Assembly: GCF_002386445.1 (NCBI RefSeq)
Contig: NZ_DGIR01000034.1
Coordinates: forward strand, 41,135 to 105,134
DNA length: 64,000 bases
DNA from: Pseudomonas sp. UBA4617
GTDB taxonomy: Bacteria > Pseudomonadota > Gammaproteobacteria > Pseudomonadales > Pseudomonadaceae
Reading direction: 5' to 3'
Shown: positions 52,575 to 61,618 of the stretch, in pieces
Position numbering within the stretch: the first letter of the stretch is position 1
Layout of the letters: each line of letters opens with the position of its first letter
Translations under genes and position numbers: made by a program
Notes under the pieces: model-generated
Told to the model about the DNA's origin: nothing
The model's database searches: none
Seen by the model: the letters and a program-made list of their open reading frames with translations, nothing else

Positions 52575-54095
52575 ATGACCCAGCACGCCGTGGCCAGCCT
52601 GGCCCAACTTGACGAACACCGCCCCCTGCGTGTGCAGGCCGGCAGCGAAGAGCTCATCCTGATCCGCCAAGGCGACCAGGTGCACGCCTACCAAGGCAGT
52701 TGCCCCCATGCAGGCGCTCCGCTCGATGAAGGCGTGGTGTGTGGCGGCCTGCTGGTCTGCCCTTGGCACAAGGCCGCGTTCGCCGTTGACGAAGGCGCGC
52801 TGTGCGAGCCGCCGGCCTTGACCGACCTGCGCCGCTACAAGGCCTGGGTCGAAGGCGACCAGGTGTGGGTCGACGACCAGGCCTTGCCCGCCATCGAACC
52901 ACCCCGGCACAGCGACGCCCGCTGCTTCGTGGTGGTCGGCGCCGGTGCTGCCGGCAGCGCCGCAGTCGCGACCCTGCTGGCGCATGGCTTCGCCGGCCGC
53001 CTGGTCTGGATCGACCAGGAACGCCAGCCCGCCTACGACCGTACCTCACTCAGCAAATTCGTGATCGCCGGGCAGATGTCGCCCGACGAAGTGCCCGCCC
53101 TGCTCGGCGTCGGCGTCCTGCGCAAGGGCCGGCTGGAACGCAAGCATGGCAAGGTGCGCCTGCTGGACAGCGAGAAGCGCCAGGTGACCCTGGCCGACGG
53201 CCAGCAGATCGACTATGACGCCTGCCTGCTGGCCACCGGTGGCAAGGCGCAGCGGCCGGATATCCCGGGCGTCGAGCTGCCCGGGGTATTCACCCTGCGC
53301 TCGCGGGAGGATGCCGCGCGGTTGCTTGACGCTGCCGAGCCCGGCCAGCCGGCGGTTGTCGTCGGCGACGGTTTCATCGGCCTGGAAGCAGCCTCGGCGT
53401 TGCGCAAGTATGGCGTGCAGGTGCACCTGGTTACCCGCCATCAGCTGCCCCTGGCCCGCCAGCTGGGTGAACGGATCGGCCGCACTGTTCGCGAGCTGCA
53501 TGAGCGCAAAGGGGTCGTCTTCCATGGCCCCACCGAAGTCCAGCGCATCGAAGGCCAAGGCAAGGTCGAGGCGGTGTTGCTGGCCAATGGCGAACGCTTG
53601 CAGACGCCCCTGGTGCTGCTGGGTACCGGGGTAAGGCCAGCCACCGCGTTCCTTCAGGGTGTGCGGCTGGGTGCCGACAAGTCGCTGCAAGTGGATGCCG
53701 AAATGCGTGCCGCAGAGGGCCTGTGGGCTGCGGGCGATATCGCCACCTTCCCGCTCAGCGGGCGCCCGGTGCGTATCGAACACTGGCGCCTGGCCCAGCA
53801 GCACGGGGTGATTGCCGCTGCCAACATGCTCGGCGAACAGCGCCGCTACGCCGACGTGCCATTCTTCTGGACCTACCAGCACGGCTGCACCTATGAGGTA
53901 TTGGGGCATGCGCGGCACTGGAACCGTATCGAATTCGTCGGCGCGCCGGAGCAAGGCGACTTCATCGCCCTGCAATGTGTCGATGAACAGGTCGAGGCGG
54001 TCATTGCCAAAGGCTATTCCGATGCCATGGCGACGCTGTCCCAGCGCATGAAGCGCCCCTTGAGTCTGGTGCAGGCTTTGGCCCTGATCGGCTGA
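52575..54095 (+). CDS. Rieske-FAD pyridine nucleotide-disulphide oxidoreductase (AIFL-like)
   Basis: A 506-residue fusion. Residues ~1-105 are a Rieske [2Fe-2S] domain (SCPHAGAPL and CPWHKAAF as the Cys-x-His / Cys-x-x-His pair). Residues ~115-400 are an FAD/NAD reductase with GAGAAGSAAVA (FAD), VVGDGFIGLEAAS (NAD) and GLWAAGDIATF. The C-terminal ~90 residues are a reductase dimerisation-like domain. The arrangement is that of AIFM3/AIFL proteins. CAGGAG precedes ATG 52575. As I recall KT2440, a gene like this lies beyond benF; here it is several genes from ben. Electron acceptor unknown. Confidence 0.87.
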   Translation: MTQHAVASLAQLDEHRPLRVQAGSEELILIRQGDQVHAYQGSCPHAGAPLDEGVVCGGLLVCPWHKAAFAVDEGALCEPPALTDLRRYKAWVEGDQVWVDDQALPAIEPPRHSDARCFVVVGAGAAGSAAVATLLAHGFAGRLVWIDQERQPAYDRTSLSKFVIAGQMSPDEVPALLGVGVLRKGRLERKHGKVRLLDSEKRQVTLADGQQIDYDACLLATGGKAQRPDIPGVELPGVFTLRSREDAARLLDAAEPGQPAVVVGDGFIGLEAASALRKYGVQVHLVTRHQLPLARQLGERIGRTVRELHERKGVVFHGPTEVQRIEGQGKVEAVLLANGERLQTPLVLLGTGVRPATAFLQGVRLGADKSLQVDAEMRAAEGLWAAGDIATFPLSGRPVRIEHWRLAQQHGVIAAANMLGEQRRYADVPFFWTYQHGCTYEVLGHARHWNRIEFVGAPEQGDFIALQCVDEQVEAVIAKGYSDAMATLSQRMKRPLSLVQALALIG

Positions 54096-54166
54096 GCGAT
54101 GCCTTTCAATGCGCCCCGCTTGCGTGTAAAACAGCCAGTTCAGCCGACTGCAAAAGGACCACGCGC

Positions 54167-55177
54167 ATGATCTACCGCCGCCTCGGCCATAGTGGCCTGC
54201 AGGTTTCCGCCCTGACCTTGGGCAGCATGATGTTCGGCGAACAGACCCGCACCGAGAACGCCTTGCGCATCATCGACAAGGCCTGGGACCAGGGCATCAA
54301 CTTCATCGACACAGCCGACGTCTACAACGCCGGGCGCTCGGAAGAAATCGTCGGCGAAGCGGTCGCCCGCCAACGCCAGGACTGGATCGTCGCCAGCAAG
54401 GTCGGCTTCGGCCCGGCCGATGGCCTGCCCAACCGCAGCGGGCTGTCGCGCAAGCACATCTTCAATGCCCTGCACGCCACCTTGACGCGCATGGACATGG
54501 ACTACCTGGACATCTACTACCTGCACCGCGAAGACCACCAGGTGCCGCTGGAGGAAAGCGTTCAGGCCATCGGCGACCTGCTGCGCCAGGGCAAGATCCG
54601 CTATTGGGGCGTATCCAACTTCCGCGGCTGGCGTATCGCCCAGGTGTGCCACATTGCCGAGCGCCTGGGTGTCCCCAGGCCGGTGATCAGCCAGCCGCTG
54701 TACAACATCGTCAATCGCCAGGCAGAAGCCGAGCAACTGACAGCTGCCGCCGCCCATGGCCTGGGCGTGGTGCCTTATAGCCCGCTGGCGCGTGGCGTGC
54801 TCAGCGGCAAGTACGCACCGGGCGCCGCACCGGCCACTGGCAGCCGTGCCGGGCGCCAGGACAAGCGCATCATGGAGGTGGAGTGGCGCCAGGAGTCGCT
54901 GGCCATTGCCCGGCAGATCCAGGCCTATGTGCAGGCAAAGGGCGTGGGCATGGTCGAGTTTGCGATTGCCTGGGTACTGAACAACCGGCTGGTCAGCTCG
55001 GCGATCGTCGGGCCGCGGACGGAAGAACAGTGGGATACCTATGGCGGCGCCCTGGCGGTGCAGATCACTGCCGAGGATGAAGCCTTCATCGATTCTCTGG
55101 TAACCCCCGGGCATGCGTCGACGCCGGGGTTCAATGATGTGGCGCATTATGTGAGTGGGCGGTTGGCCCGCAGCTGA
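54167..55177 (+). CDS. Aldo/keto reductase
   Basis: A 336-residue NADPH-dependent aldo/keto reductase. The catalytic tetrad is visible: Asp and Tyr in FIDTADVYNAGRSEE (~residues 45-55), Lys in VASKVGFG (~80), His in YYLHREDH (~120). The C-terminal cofactor segment is VSSAIVGPRTEEQWD. The opening MIYRRLGHSGLQVSALTLGSMMFG is typical of AKR11/14-type proteins. CAAAAGGACC lies before ATG 54167, 71 bp after the Rieske-FAD gene on the same strand. It may be co-transcribed with that gene. Substrate unknown. Confidence 0.88.
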   Translation: MIYRRLGHSGLQVSALTLGSMMFGEQTRTENALRIIDKAWDQGINFIDTADVYNAGRSEEIVGEAVARQRQDWIVASKVGFGPADGLPNRSGLSRKHIFNALHATLTRMDMDYLDIYYLHREDHQVPLEESVQAIGDLLRQGKIRYWGVSNFRGWRIAQVCHIAERLGVPRPVISQPLYNIVNRQAEAEQLTAAAAHGLGVVPYSPLARGVLSGKYAPGAAPATGSRAGRQDKRIMEVEWRQESLAIARQIQAYVQAKGVGMVEFAIAWVLNNRLVSSAIVGPRTEEQWDTYGGALAVQITAEDEAFIDSLVTPGHASTPGFNDVAHYVSGRLARS

Positions 55178-55235
55178 CCCTCCTGTGCTGGCCTCTGCGT
55201 GGGTCATGCCCGCGAGGAGGCCAGCCGGGTCCAGC

Positions 55236-56315
55236 TCAGTGTTCGGCCGTACGGCCCCCCAGGTAACGGTCGGTCCAGGCAGCCAGCGGCAACGGCGGTT
55301 GCTGTTCGACGATACGTCGCCAGATCAGCACCAGGTCATCGCCATTGAACATCGACCCCGGCCCGGCGCCCTGCCACAGCGATGGGGCATCGGCAATCCA
55401 GCGTCCCCGGCTGTCGCGATGAGCCATGCTGAAGCGGAACGTATAGTTACCGGGTATCCCCATGCGCAGGTCGGTAACCACCAGCGCATCGCCGACCTGG
55501 TCGTAACGCAGCCAGTCATCGGTGAACCAGCGCAAGCGTTGGTGCAAAGGATGGTCGGCGAGCGCTCCGGCCAGTTCAAGGTTACGCGGCAAACGCTGCA
55601 TCTCCGGAGCCTGCCGGTCGAACATGCTGCTGATGCCTTCGTAGTAACCGCCATCCGGGGTCTTGGCCAGCACGCGCCAGACCAGGCTGTTGAACGCGAT
55701 AGGCACCGCACGCACCTCGCTTACGACAATGCCTTGCTGGTCGAGCGCTGCCTCGAAGCGCTGCTCGGCGGCCATGCGCCCGGCCAGGCCGAAACCCAGG
55801 TAGGCGGTGCTGAACAGCAGGGCCAGGCTCAGCCACCGCGTCGCCTTGGCCGTCACCCCCCGGATGCTTGCATAGATCACTGCTGCCAGCAGCGGCAGGG
55901 TGTAGACCGGGTCGATGATGAATACCGCTGCCCAGCTCAGCGGGGTGGTCTGCAACGGCCAGAACAATTGGGTGCCGTAGACCGTGAAAGCATCCAGCAC
56001 TGGGTGGGTGACCAGCACCAGCCAGAATGCCAGGAACAGCCTGGGCAAGGTATAGCCTTTGCCGGGCCAGCACCTGCCGACCAGCCAGGCCAGCAACAAG
56101 GCCAGCCCGCTGAGCACGAACAGCGAGTGGGAAAAGCCGCGGTGGTAGGTCATCTGCGACACCGGGTCGGCGTAGCGGATGATCACGTCGAGGTCGGGCA
56201 GCGTGGCCAGCGCCGCACCATACACTAGCGAACGACGGCCCTGGATGCGGCCAAGCACGGTACCTTGCAGGGCGGCGCCGAGAACGGCTTGGGTGATTGA
56301 GTCCAAGGGTGGCAT
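55236..56315 (-). CDS. YdjM-type membrane-bound metal-dependent hydrolase
   Basis: A 359-residue inner-membrane protein of the YdjM / LexA-regulated membrane hydrolase family. The N-terminal core has MPPLDSITQAVLGAALQGTVLG, TLPDLDVIIRY (metal Asp pair), TYHRGFSHSLFVL and THPVLDAFTVYG, which supply His and Asp metal ligands. About five membrane helices cover residues 60-195; a soluble ~150-residue C-terminal region follows that I cannot assign. It lies just downstream of benD on the same strand, where transport or catechol genes occur in relatives. Function unknown. Confidence 0.8.
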   Translation of the reverse strand: MPPLDSITQAVLGAALQGTVLGRIQGRRSLVYGAALATLPDLDVIIRYADPVSQMTYHRGFSHSLFVLSGLALLLAWLVGRCWPGKGYTLPRLFLAFWLVLVTHPVLDAFTVYGTQLFWPLQTTPLSWAAVFIIDPVYTLPLLAAVIYASIRGVTAKATRWLSLALLFSTAYLGFGLAGRMAAEQRFEAALDQQGIVVSEVRAVPIAFNSLVWRVLAKTPDGGYYEGISSMFDRQAPEMQRLPRNLELAGALADHPLHQRLRWFTDDWLRYDQVGDALVVTDLRMGIPGNYTFRFSMAHRDSRGRWIADAPSLWQGAGPGSMFNGDDLVLIWRRIVEQQPPLPLAAWTDRYLGGRTAEH

Positions 56316-56461
56316 TCCTGAAGGGTCGGTTTGCGAAAGCTACCTCCATCCAGCCGCGAGGCGCAATTCCCCTCTCACAAAACGCGTACACCGGTTTGGT
56401 GCAGGAGCGGCCTTGCCGGGTTCCTGTCCAGAACCATTGCCGTGTATGCCCGTACAACCGC

Positions 56462-57223
56462 TCAGCCGAGGTCGCCTCCCCCCACCGGCAACGTCACGCC
56501 GGTGATGTACGAGGCCTCGTCGGAAGCGAGGAACAGAATTGCGCCCACCTGCTCGTCGATGCTGCCGTAGCGGTGCATCAGGCTACTGTCGAGGGTCTGT
56601 TCGACGATCTGCTGGTACCAGCGCTTTTCCTGCTCGGTCTGTTCGGCGCTGTTGCGCGGCACGCGCCGCGGTGGCGCTTCAGTGCCGCCGGGCGCAGTGG
56701 CGTTGACGCGGATGCCGCGACCGGCCGTCTCGAACGCCAGGCAGGCGGTGAGCGCGTTGACGCCGCCCTTGGCTGCCCCGTACGGCACACGGTTGATGCC
56801 ACGGGTGGCGATCGACGAGACATTGACGATGGCGCCGCTGCCACGCTCGAGCATGTAGGGCAAGGCGGCGTGGCAGCACCACAGCGTGGGGAACAGCGAG
56901 CGGCGCACTTCGGCTTCGATCTGCTCCACCTGGTAGTGTTCGAAAGGCTTGGCCCAGATGGTGCCGCCGACGTTGTTTACCAGGATGTCGAGGCGGCCGA
57001 AGGCAGCCACCGCGCTGGCCATGACCCGCGCGCAGTCGGCATGCTGTTCGAGGTCGGCAGTGAGGGTGAGCATACCCTCGCCGGCCAGTTCGTGGACCAG
57101 CTCGGAGCGGTCTACCGCGACCACTTGCGCGCCTTCGGCCTTGAGCCGCCAGCACACGCCCCGGCCGATGCCCTGGGCGGCGCCGGTGACCAGGGCGACC
57201 TTGCCTTGGAATCTGTCGTTCAT
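56462..57223 (-). CDS. benD: BenD: cis-1,2-dihydroxycyclohexa-3,5-diene-1-carboxylate dehydrogenase
   Basis: A 253-residue short-chain dehydrogenase that oxidises and decarboxylates the benzoate dihydrodiol to catechol. Motifs: VTGAAQGIGRGVCWRL (NAD), NNVGGT, Ser in NVSSIATRG, Tyr/Lys in PYGAAKGG. Length fits BenD/XylL (about 260). Met 57223 is used, with GGAG upstream; the ATG three codons earlier is possible. It is separated from benC by a 147-bp gap holding a REP pair, unusual for this otherwise compact operon. Confidence 0.9.
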   Translation of the reverse strand: MNDRFQGKVALVTGAAQGIGRGVCWRLKAEGAQVVAVDRSELVHELAGEGMLTLTADLEQHADCARVMASAVAAFGRLDILVNNVGGTIWAKPFEHYQVEQIEAEVRRSLFPTLWCCHAALPYMLERGSGAIVNVSSIATRGINRVPYGAAKGGVNALTACLAFETAGRGIRVNATAPGGTEAPPRRVPRNSAEQTEQEKRWYQQIVEQTLDSSLMHRYGSIDEQVGAILFLASDEASYITGVTLPVGGGDLG

Positions 57224-57249
57224 CTTGCACATCTCCGCCTGCCCGCAGT

Positions 57250-57343
57250 CCCTGTGGGGGGGCGGGTTTACCCGCGAATGGTCCGACAACCAAAGCCGCT
57301 GTATCTGCTGGCCTCTTCGCGGGTGAACCCGCTCCCACAGGGG
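57250..57343. repeat. Pair of inverted REP elements between benC and benD
   Basis: A REP copy of the form CCCTGTGGG...CGGGTTTACCCGCGAA (57250-57285) faces an inverted copy TGGCCTCTTCGCGGGTGAACCC...CTCCCACAGGG (57308-57343). Each has an internal dyad and the two can pair as a REPIN-like unit. The copies match the P. putida REP consensus as I know it. They sit in the intergenic space inside the ben operon. Confidence 0.85.
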
Positions 57344-57370
57344 GCGGTGTAATGTTCGGAATAAAAGGGA

Positions 57371-58381
57371 TCAGGCCGCCGCCGCGAACTTCTCGTAGTA
57401 GAAGTTCGTCGGGGTGATGCCCTGCTCACGCACGTACTGGCTCACCGCCTCGACCATCGGCGGCGGGCCGCACAGGTACACGTCGACATCGCCATCGTTG
57501 AGGTGGTGCGACTCGATGTGCTGGGTCACGTAACCCTTGCGTGGGTATTGGCTGTCGGGGTTGGCCACGCAGGCGCTGAAGGTGAAGTTGGGTATGCGCG
57601 CCGCCAAGGCCTGCAGGCGATCGAGCTCGACCAGGTCGAAGTCGTTGGTCACGCCGTAGATCAGGTGCAACGGGTGCGCGCTGCCCTGCTCGGCGATCTT
57701 CTCCAGCATTGCCGTGAACGGTGCCAGACCGGTGCCGCCGGCCAGCAACAGCAGCGGGCGCTGGATCGGCCGCAGGTAGAAGCCGCCCAGTGGCCCGGTC
57801 AGGGTCATGCTGTCGCCGGCCTTGGCCAGGTTGCTCAGGAAGCTGCTCATCAGCCCGCCCGGCACGTTGCGGATCAGGAAGCTGACCTCACCATCCTTCT
57901 GCAGCGAGCTGAACGAATAGGCGCGGCTCTGCCCGCTGCCCGGCACCATGAGGTTGACGTACTGGCCGGGCAGGAAAGCCAGGCGGCTGAGAGCCTCCCC
58001 CCTGAGTGACAGGGCAATGGTGCTGGCCGACAGCTGGCGCAGGTCGCTGATCGCGGCCTCGAAACAGGCCTGCTCGGTCTTGCACAGCTGCGACGAGGCT
58101 GGAATGCGGATCACGCAGTCGCTTGCGGCGCGCATCTGGCAGGTCAGCACGTAGCCATCGGCGATTTCGTCGTCGCTCAGGGCGTCTTCGATGAAGTTGT
58201 CGCCCAGCTCGTAACGCCCGGACTCGGCCTTGCACTTGCAGGTACCGCAGGCGCCGTCGCGGCAGTCCAGCGGAATGTTGATGCCCTGACGGTAGGCAGC
58301 GTCGGCCACGCTTTCATGGCCGCTGGCTTCGATGAAGCGGGTTACCCCGTCTTCGAAATTCAATGCGATCTGGTAGCTCAT
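57371..58381 (-). CDS. benC: BenC: benzoate 1,2-dioxygenase reductase
   Basis: A 336-residue electron-transfer component that passes electrons from NADH through FAD and a [2Fe-2S] centre to BenAB. The N-terminal plant-type ferredoxin has Cys ligands in DCRDGACGTCKCKA and VLTCQM (~40-85). The FAD motif is RAYSFSS, the NAD domain begins LLLLAGGTGLAPF, and it ends in CGPPPMVEAV. ATG 58381 is clear. It is 74 bp after benB. All cofactor motifs are intact. Confidence 0.95.
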   Translation of the reverse strand: MSYQIALNFEDGVTRFIEASGHESVADAAYRQGINIPLDCRDGACGTCKCKAESGRYELGDNFIEDALSDDEIADGYVLTCQMRAASDCVIRIPASSQLCKTEQACFEAAISDLRQLSASTIALSLRGEALSRLAFLPGQYVNLMVPGSGQSRAYSFSSLQKDGEVSFLIRNVPGGLMSSFLSNLAKAGDSMTLTGPLGGFYLRPIQRPLLLLAGGTGLAPFTAMLEKIAEQGSAHPLHLIYGVTNDFDLVELDRLQALAARIPNFTFSACVANPDSQYPRKGYVTQHIESHHLNDGDVDVYLCGPPPMVEAVSQYVREQGITPTNFYYEKFAAAA

Positions 58382-58455
58382 GTTGCACCTCGCGGGGCGA
58401 GCCGGGCCACGGCGCATCGCAGGACGCACCGGGCAGCACTGGCAAAAACCCTGGT

Positions 58456-58941
58456 TCAGATGTGGTAGATGTCGATGACCTGGCGCACGTAGTCGTTCTT
58501 CAGCACCACCTTCTTGGCCTTGATCAGCGGCTGCTCGCCGCGCAGGTCGAGGGTGTAGAAACTGCTGCCGAAGTAACTGTCGGTGGTCTTGTAGCGAAAG
58601 CTCAGGGTGTGCCAGTTGAAGCGCACCTGGCATAGCCCCTCTGCCTGCCCGACGACCTCGATGTTGCTGATGTTGTGCGAGGTGCGGGTGTCGGGCACGG
58701 TCGCGCTGGACCGCTCGGTCTTGATGCGGAACACGCGGTCTTCCAGGCCGCCGCGGTTGCCATACCAGATCAGCGAGATTTCGCTTTGCGGGTCTTCGGT
58801 CAGGGTGTCGTCATCGTCCCAGCTCGGCATCCAGAAGGTGGCATCGCTGGCGTACAGCTCCAGCCACTGGTCCCACTGGGCATCGTCCAGGTAGCGCGCC
58901 TCGCGGTAGAGGAAGTCGCGCACGGTGTCATACAGGCTCAT
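58456..58941 (-). CDS. benB: BenB: benzoate 1,2-dioxygenase beta subunit
   Basis: The 161-residue small subunit of the ring-hydroxylating dioxygenase, a structural component of the alpha3-beta3 complex. Typical stretches are FLYREARYLDDAQWDQWLEL, DATFWMPSWDDDDTLTEDP, and RTSHNISNIEV near the middle. The ATG at 58941 overlaps the benA stop as ATGA, so subunits are made in step. Length is as expected for the family. Confidence 0.95.
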   Translation of the reverse strand: MSLYDTVRDFLYREARYLDDAQWDQWLELYASDATFWMPSWDDDDTLTEDPQSEISLIWYGNRGGLEDRVFRIKTERSSATVPDTRTSHNISNIEVVGQAEGLCQVRFNWHTLSFRYKTTDSYFGSSFYTLDLRGEQPLIKAKKVVLKNDYVRQVIDIYHI

Positions 58942-60296
58942 TGCACGGCCTCCACGGGGATCAGTTGCTGTTCGTCCTTCAAGGCCTGGATCATGGTGTC
59001 CTGCCAATACTTGTGCTGCAGCACGAACAGGCCTTCGTCCTCGGTGCGCACGCCAGACAACAGCGGCTTGAGCTCGATCTCCCTGGCCGCCTCGTCGGCG
59101 CCTTGCACCCAGTGTGCAGCCCCACGGGACATGTCGTTCCAGCCACTGCCGCCGCCGTAGCCGGTCTGGCACGAGCGGAACTCTTCGAGGTCGTCCGGGG
59201 TGGCCATGCCGCTGACATTGAAGAAGTCTTCGTACTGGCGAATGCGCTTGGCGCGGGCATCGGCGCTCTCGCCTTTCGGTGCAATGCAATAGATGGTGAT
59301 TTCGGTCCTGTTCACCGAAATAGGCCGGGCGATGCGGATCTGCGAGCTGAACTGGTCCATCAGGTACACGTTCGGGTACAGGCACAGGTTGCGCGAGTTC
59401 CCGATCATCCAGTCGGCACGCGCCTGACCGAAGTCGGCCGCCAGCTGTGCACGGCGCTCGTAGGCCGGGCGATCTTCCGGGTTGGCCCAGCGGGTCCACA
59501 GCAGCAGGTGGCCATGGTCGAAGGAATAGAAGCCACCGCCCTGCTTGGCCCAGGCACCGGCGCTCATGGTCTTGATCTCCTCGCCGGCTTCGCGCTGCTT
59601 GCGCTGGTTCTGGGTTGCGGCGTAGTTCCAGTGCACGGAACTGACGTGGTAGCCGTCGGCACCGTTTTCCGCGGTGAGTTTCCAGTTGCCTTCGTAGATA
59701 TACGAACTGGCCCCACGCAGCACTTCCAGGCCTTGTGGCGACTGGTCGACAATCATGTCGATGATCTTGGCCGACTCGCCCAGGTGTTCAACCAGCGGTT
59801 TGACCTCGGCTTTCAGGCTGCCGAACAGAAAGCCCCGGTACGACTCGAAGCGCGCCACCCTGGTCAGGTCGTGGGAGCCATCGCAGTTGAAGCTGTCGGG
59901 GTAGCCAGCGTTGCCTGGGTCCTTCACTTTCAACAGCTTGCCGCTGTTATTGAAAGTCCAGCCGTGGAACGGGCAGGTGTAGCTGGAGCGGTTGCCGCGC
60001 TTGTGCCGGCAGAGCATGGCGCCACGGTGGCTGCAGGCGTTGAGGAAGGCATTCAGCTCACCGTCCTTGTTGCGCGCGATGAAGATCGGCTGGCGCCCCA
60101 TGGTCAGGGTGAGGAAGTCGTTGTTCTCGGGGATCTGGCTTTCGTGGGCCAGGTAGATCCAGTTGCCCTCGAAGATGTGTTTCATCTCCAGATCGAACAG
60201 GCGTGGGTCGGTGAACATCTCGCGCTTGCAGCGGTAGATGCCCTTTTCACGGTCGTCCTCGAGCAAGGCATTGAGGTAGTCGAATCCCAGTGACAT
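58938..60296 (-). CDS. benA: BenA: benzoate 1,2-dioxygenase alpha subunit
   Basis: The 452-residue catalytic subunit that adds O2 to benzoate at C1/C2. The Rieske [2Fe-2S] ligands are CSHRGAML (Cys/His, ~95) and SYTCPFHGW (~117). The mononuclear iron region is ENGADGYHVSSVHWNY (~220, two His) with the Asp further on. AAGGGAG precedes ATG 60296. It is the first gene of the ben operon, controlled by BenR through the direct repeats just upstream. Confidence 0.95.
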   Translation of the reverse strand: MSLGFDYLNALLEDDREKGIYRCKREMFTDPRLFDLEMKHIFEGNWIYLAHESQIPENNDFLTLTMGRQPIFIARNKDGELNAFLNACSHRGAMLCRHKRGNRSSYTCPFHGWTFNNSGKLLKVKDPGNAGYPDSFNCDGSHDLTRVARFESYRGFLFGSLKAEVKPLVEHLGESAKIIDMIVDQSPQGLEVLRGASSYIYEGNWKLTAENGADGYHVSSVHWNYAATQNQRKQREAGEEIKTMSAGAWAKQGGGFYSFDHGHLLLWTRWANPEDRPAYERRAQLAADFGQARADWMIGNSRNLCLYPNVYLMDQFSSQIRIARPISVNRTEITIYCIAPKGESADARAKRIRQYEDFFNVSGMATPDDLEEFRSCQTGYGGGSGWNDMSRGAAHWVQGADEAAREIELKPLLSGVRTEDEGLFVLQHKYWQDTMIQALKDEQQLIPVEAVQ

Positions 60297-60359
60297 GGCC
60301 AGGGTCTCCCTTGTTATTGTTTGGACCTGGTCAGGTTAGGGACTGGTAGGCGGCGGCAA

Positions 60360-60395
60360 TATCCGCTTTGTGCGCGGTACTATCCATTTTGTGCA
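60360..60395 (-). promoter_or_regulatory. BenR/XylS-type binding sites of the benA promoter
   Basis: On the minus strand TGCA-CAAAAT-GGATA (60395-60381) and CGCA-CAAAGC-GGATA (60374-60360) are direct repeats, 21 bases apart with a 6-base gap. The first is an exact TGCA-N6-GGNTA box as known for XylS/BenR; the second differs only in its first base. The benA start is 64 bases downstream. Confidence 0.85.
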
Positions 60396-60410
60396 GGTTG
60401 TAGTGGTGGC

Positions 60411-61367
60411 TCAGCGCCGATTGCGCAAGGTCTCCGAGGGCAGCTCGCCAAACTGCTGCCGATACACCTCGGAAAACCGCCCCAGGTGCAGGAAGCCATA
60501 GTCCATGGCCAGTTCGGTCACGCTGCGCACGCTGCAACTGGCATCGCCCAGGCAGGCATGCACCTGTGCCAGCTTGCGTTGGCGTACATACTGCTTGGGC
60601 GTGGTGCCCAGGTGGCGGTCGAACAGTGCATACAACGAGCGCAGGCTCATGCATGCCTGCTCGGCCAACGCTTCGGCGCAAAGCTCGAGCTTCAGGTTGC
60701 GTTCGATATAGTCGAGGATGCGTTCCAGGCTTGCACCGGGTGAACCCAGGCACTCGCGGCGGATATTGGTGCTCATCAGCGTCAACAGCTTGCTGGCGAC
60801 GATCTGGCTGTAATGGCCCTGCACCCTTGGCAGCGAATCAGTGACTTCCGCTTCATGGCAAACCATCGCCAGCAGGTTGACGAAGCCGTCCAGCTCTTCC
60901 AGCCGGTAGTGGTTGCGCAGGAAGCGTACGCCGCCATCGGGCCGATGCCAGCGCTGTTCGTCACAGATCGATTCGAGCAGCCGGGACGGCACCTTGAGAA
61001 TGAATTTCTCGCAGTCTTGCGAATAGGTCAGGTCGACCGGGTCATCCGGGTTGATCAGCAGCAACTCGCCTGGCACCAGGTGCTGCTCACGCTTGGGCCC
61101 GCGCCACAGGCAGTTGCCATTGAGCAGTACCTGCAGGTGGTAGATGGTTTCCAGCGCTGGCGAGGTGACCCGCACGCTGCCACCGTAGCTGATGCGGCAC
61201 AGGTCGAGTTCGGCAAACTTGCGATGGCTGAGGCTGGCTTGCGGATGGGTAGTGTGGGACAGGCCGATGCAATGCTGGCCGACATGCTGGTTGACATAAT
61301 CGGACACAGCATAAGGGTCGGCGTGATGAAACACGCTACTACGCTCGCTCAGCAGGCGGCTTTCCAT
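60411..61367 (-). CDS. benR: BenR: AraC/XylS-family activator of the ben operon
   Basis: A 318-residue benzoate-responsive activator, equal in length to P. putida BenR as I recall. The N-terminal ligand-binding half (HHADPYAVSDYVNQHVGQHC) is followed by a C-terminal AraC-type pair of helix-turn-helices (LCAEALAEQACMSLRSLYALF at ~240; ELAMDYGFLHLGRFSEVYRQ at ~285). ATG 61367 is chosen; TTG 61373 is less likely. The stop lies 16 bp from the upstream activator box, so benR is directly upstream of its target operon and on the same strand. Confidence 0.93.
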   Translation of the reverse strand: MESRLLSERSSVFHHADPYAVSDYVNQHVGQHCIGLSHTTHPQASLSHRKFAELDLCRISYGGSVRVTSPALETIYHLQVLLNGNCLWRGPKREQHLVPGELLLINPDDPVDLTYSQDCEKFILKVPSRLLESICDEQRWHRPDGGVRFLRNHYRLEELDGFVNLLAMVCHEAEVTDSLPRVQGHYSQIVASKLLTLMSTNIRRECLGSPGASLERILDYIERNLKLELCAEALAEQACMSLRSLYALFDRHLGTTPKQYVRQRKLAQVHACLGDASCSVRSVTELAMDYGFLHLGRFSEVYRQQFGELPSETLRNRR

Positions 61368-61618
61368 AGGCAAGACACTCGGTATCGTTGTTGTTCTGTT
61401 CGCCGCGTGCTACGGCCCGTTGGACTGTGGTTGCGGCTGTCACGGCCAGTCTATCGGGCCGGTTGGCGGACGCGCGGGCAAGCGACAACCGGTACATCGG
61501 CTCACTTAAGCAAAATGGCCGGGGGTGGGCAATGCAGCGGCGCGAATGGATGGGCGAATGGCGCACAGTTTGCTGCCCACAGGTGTTCGGTTATCGAACG
61601 CTTTTTCTCGGCCGCCTT

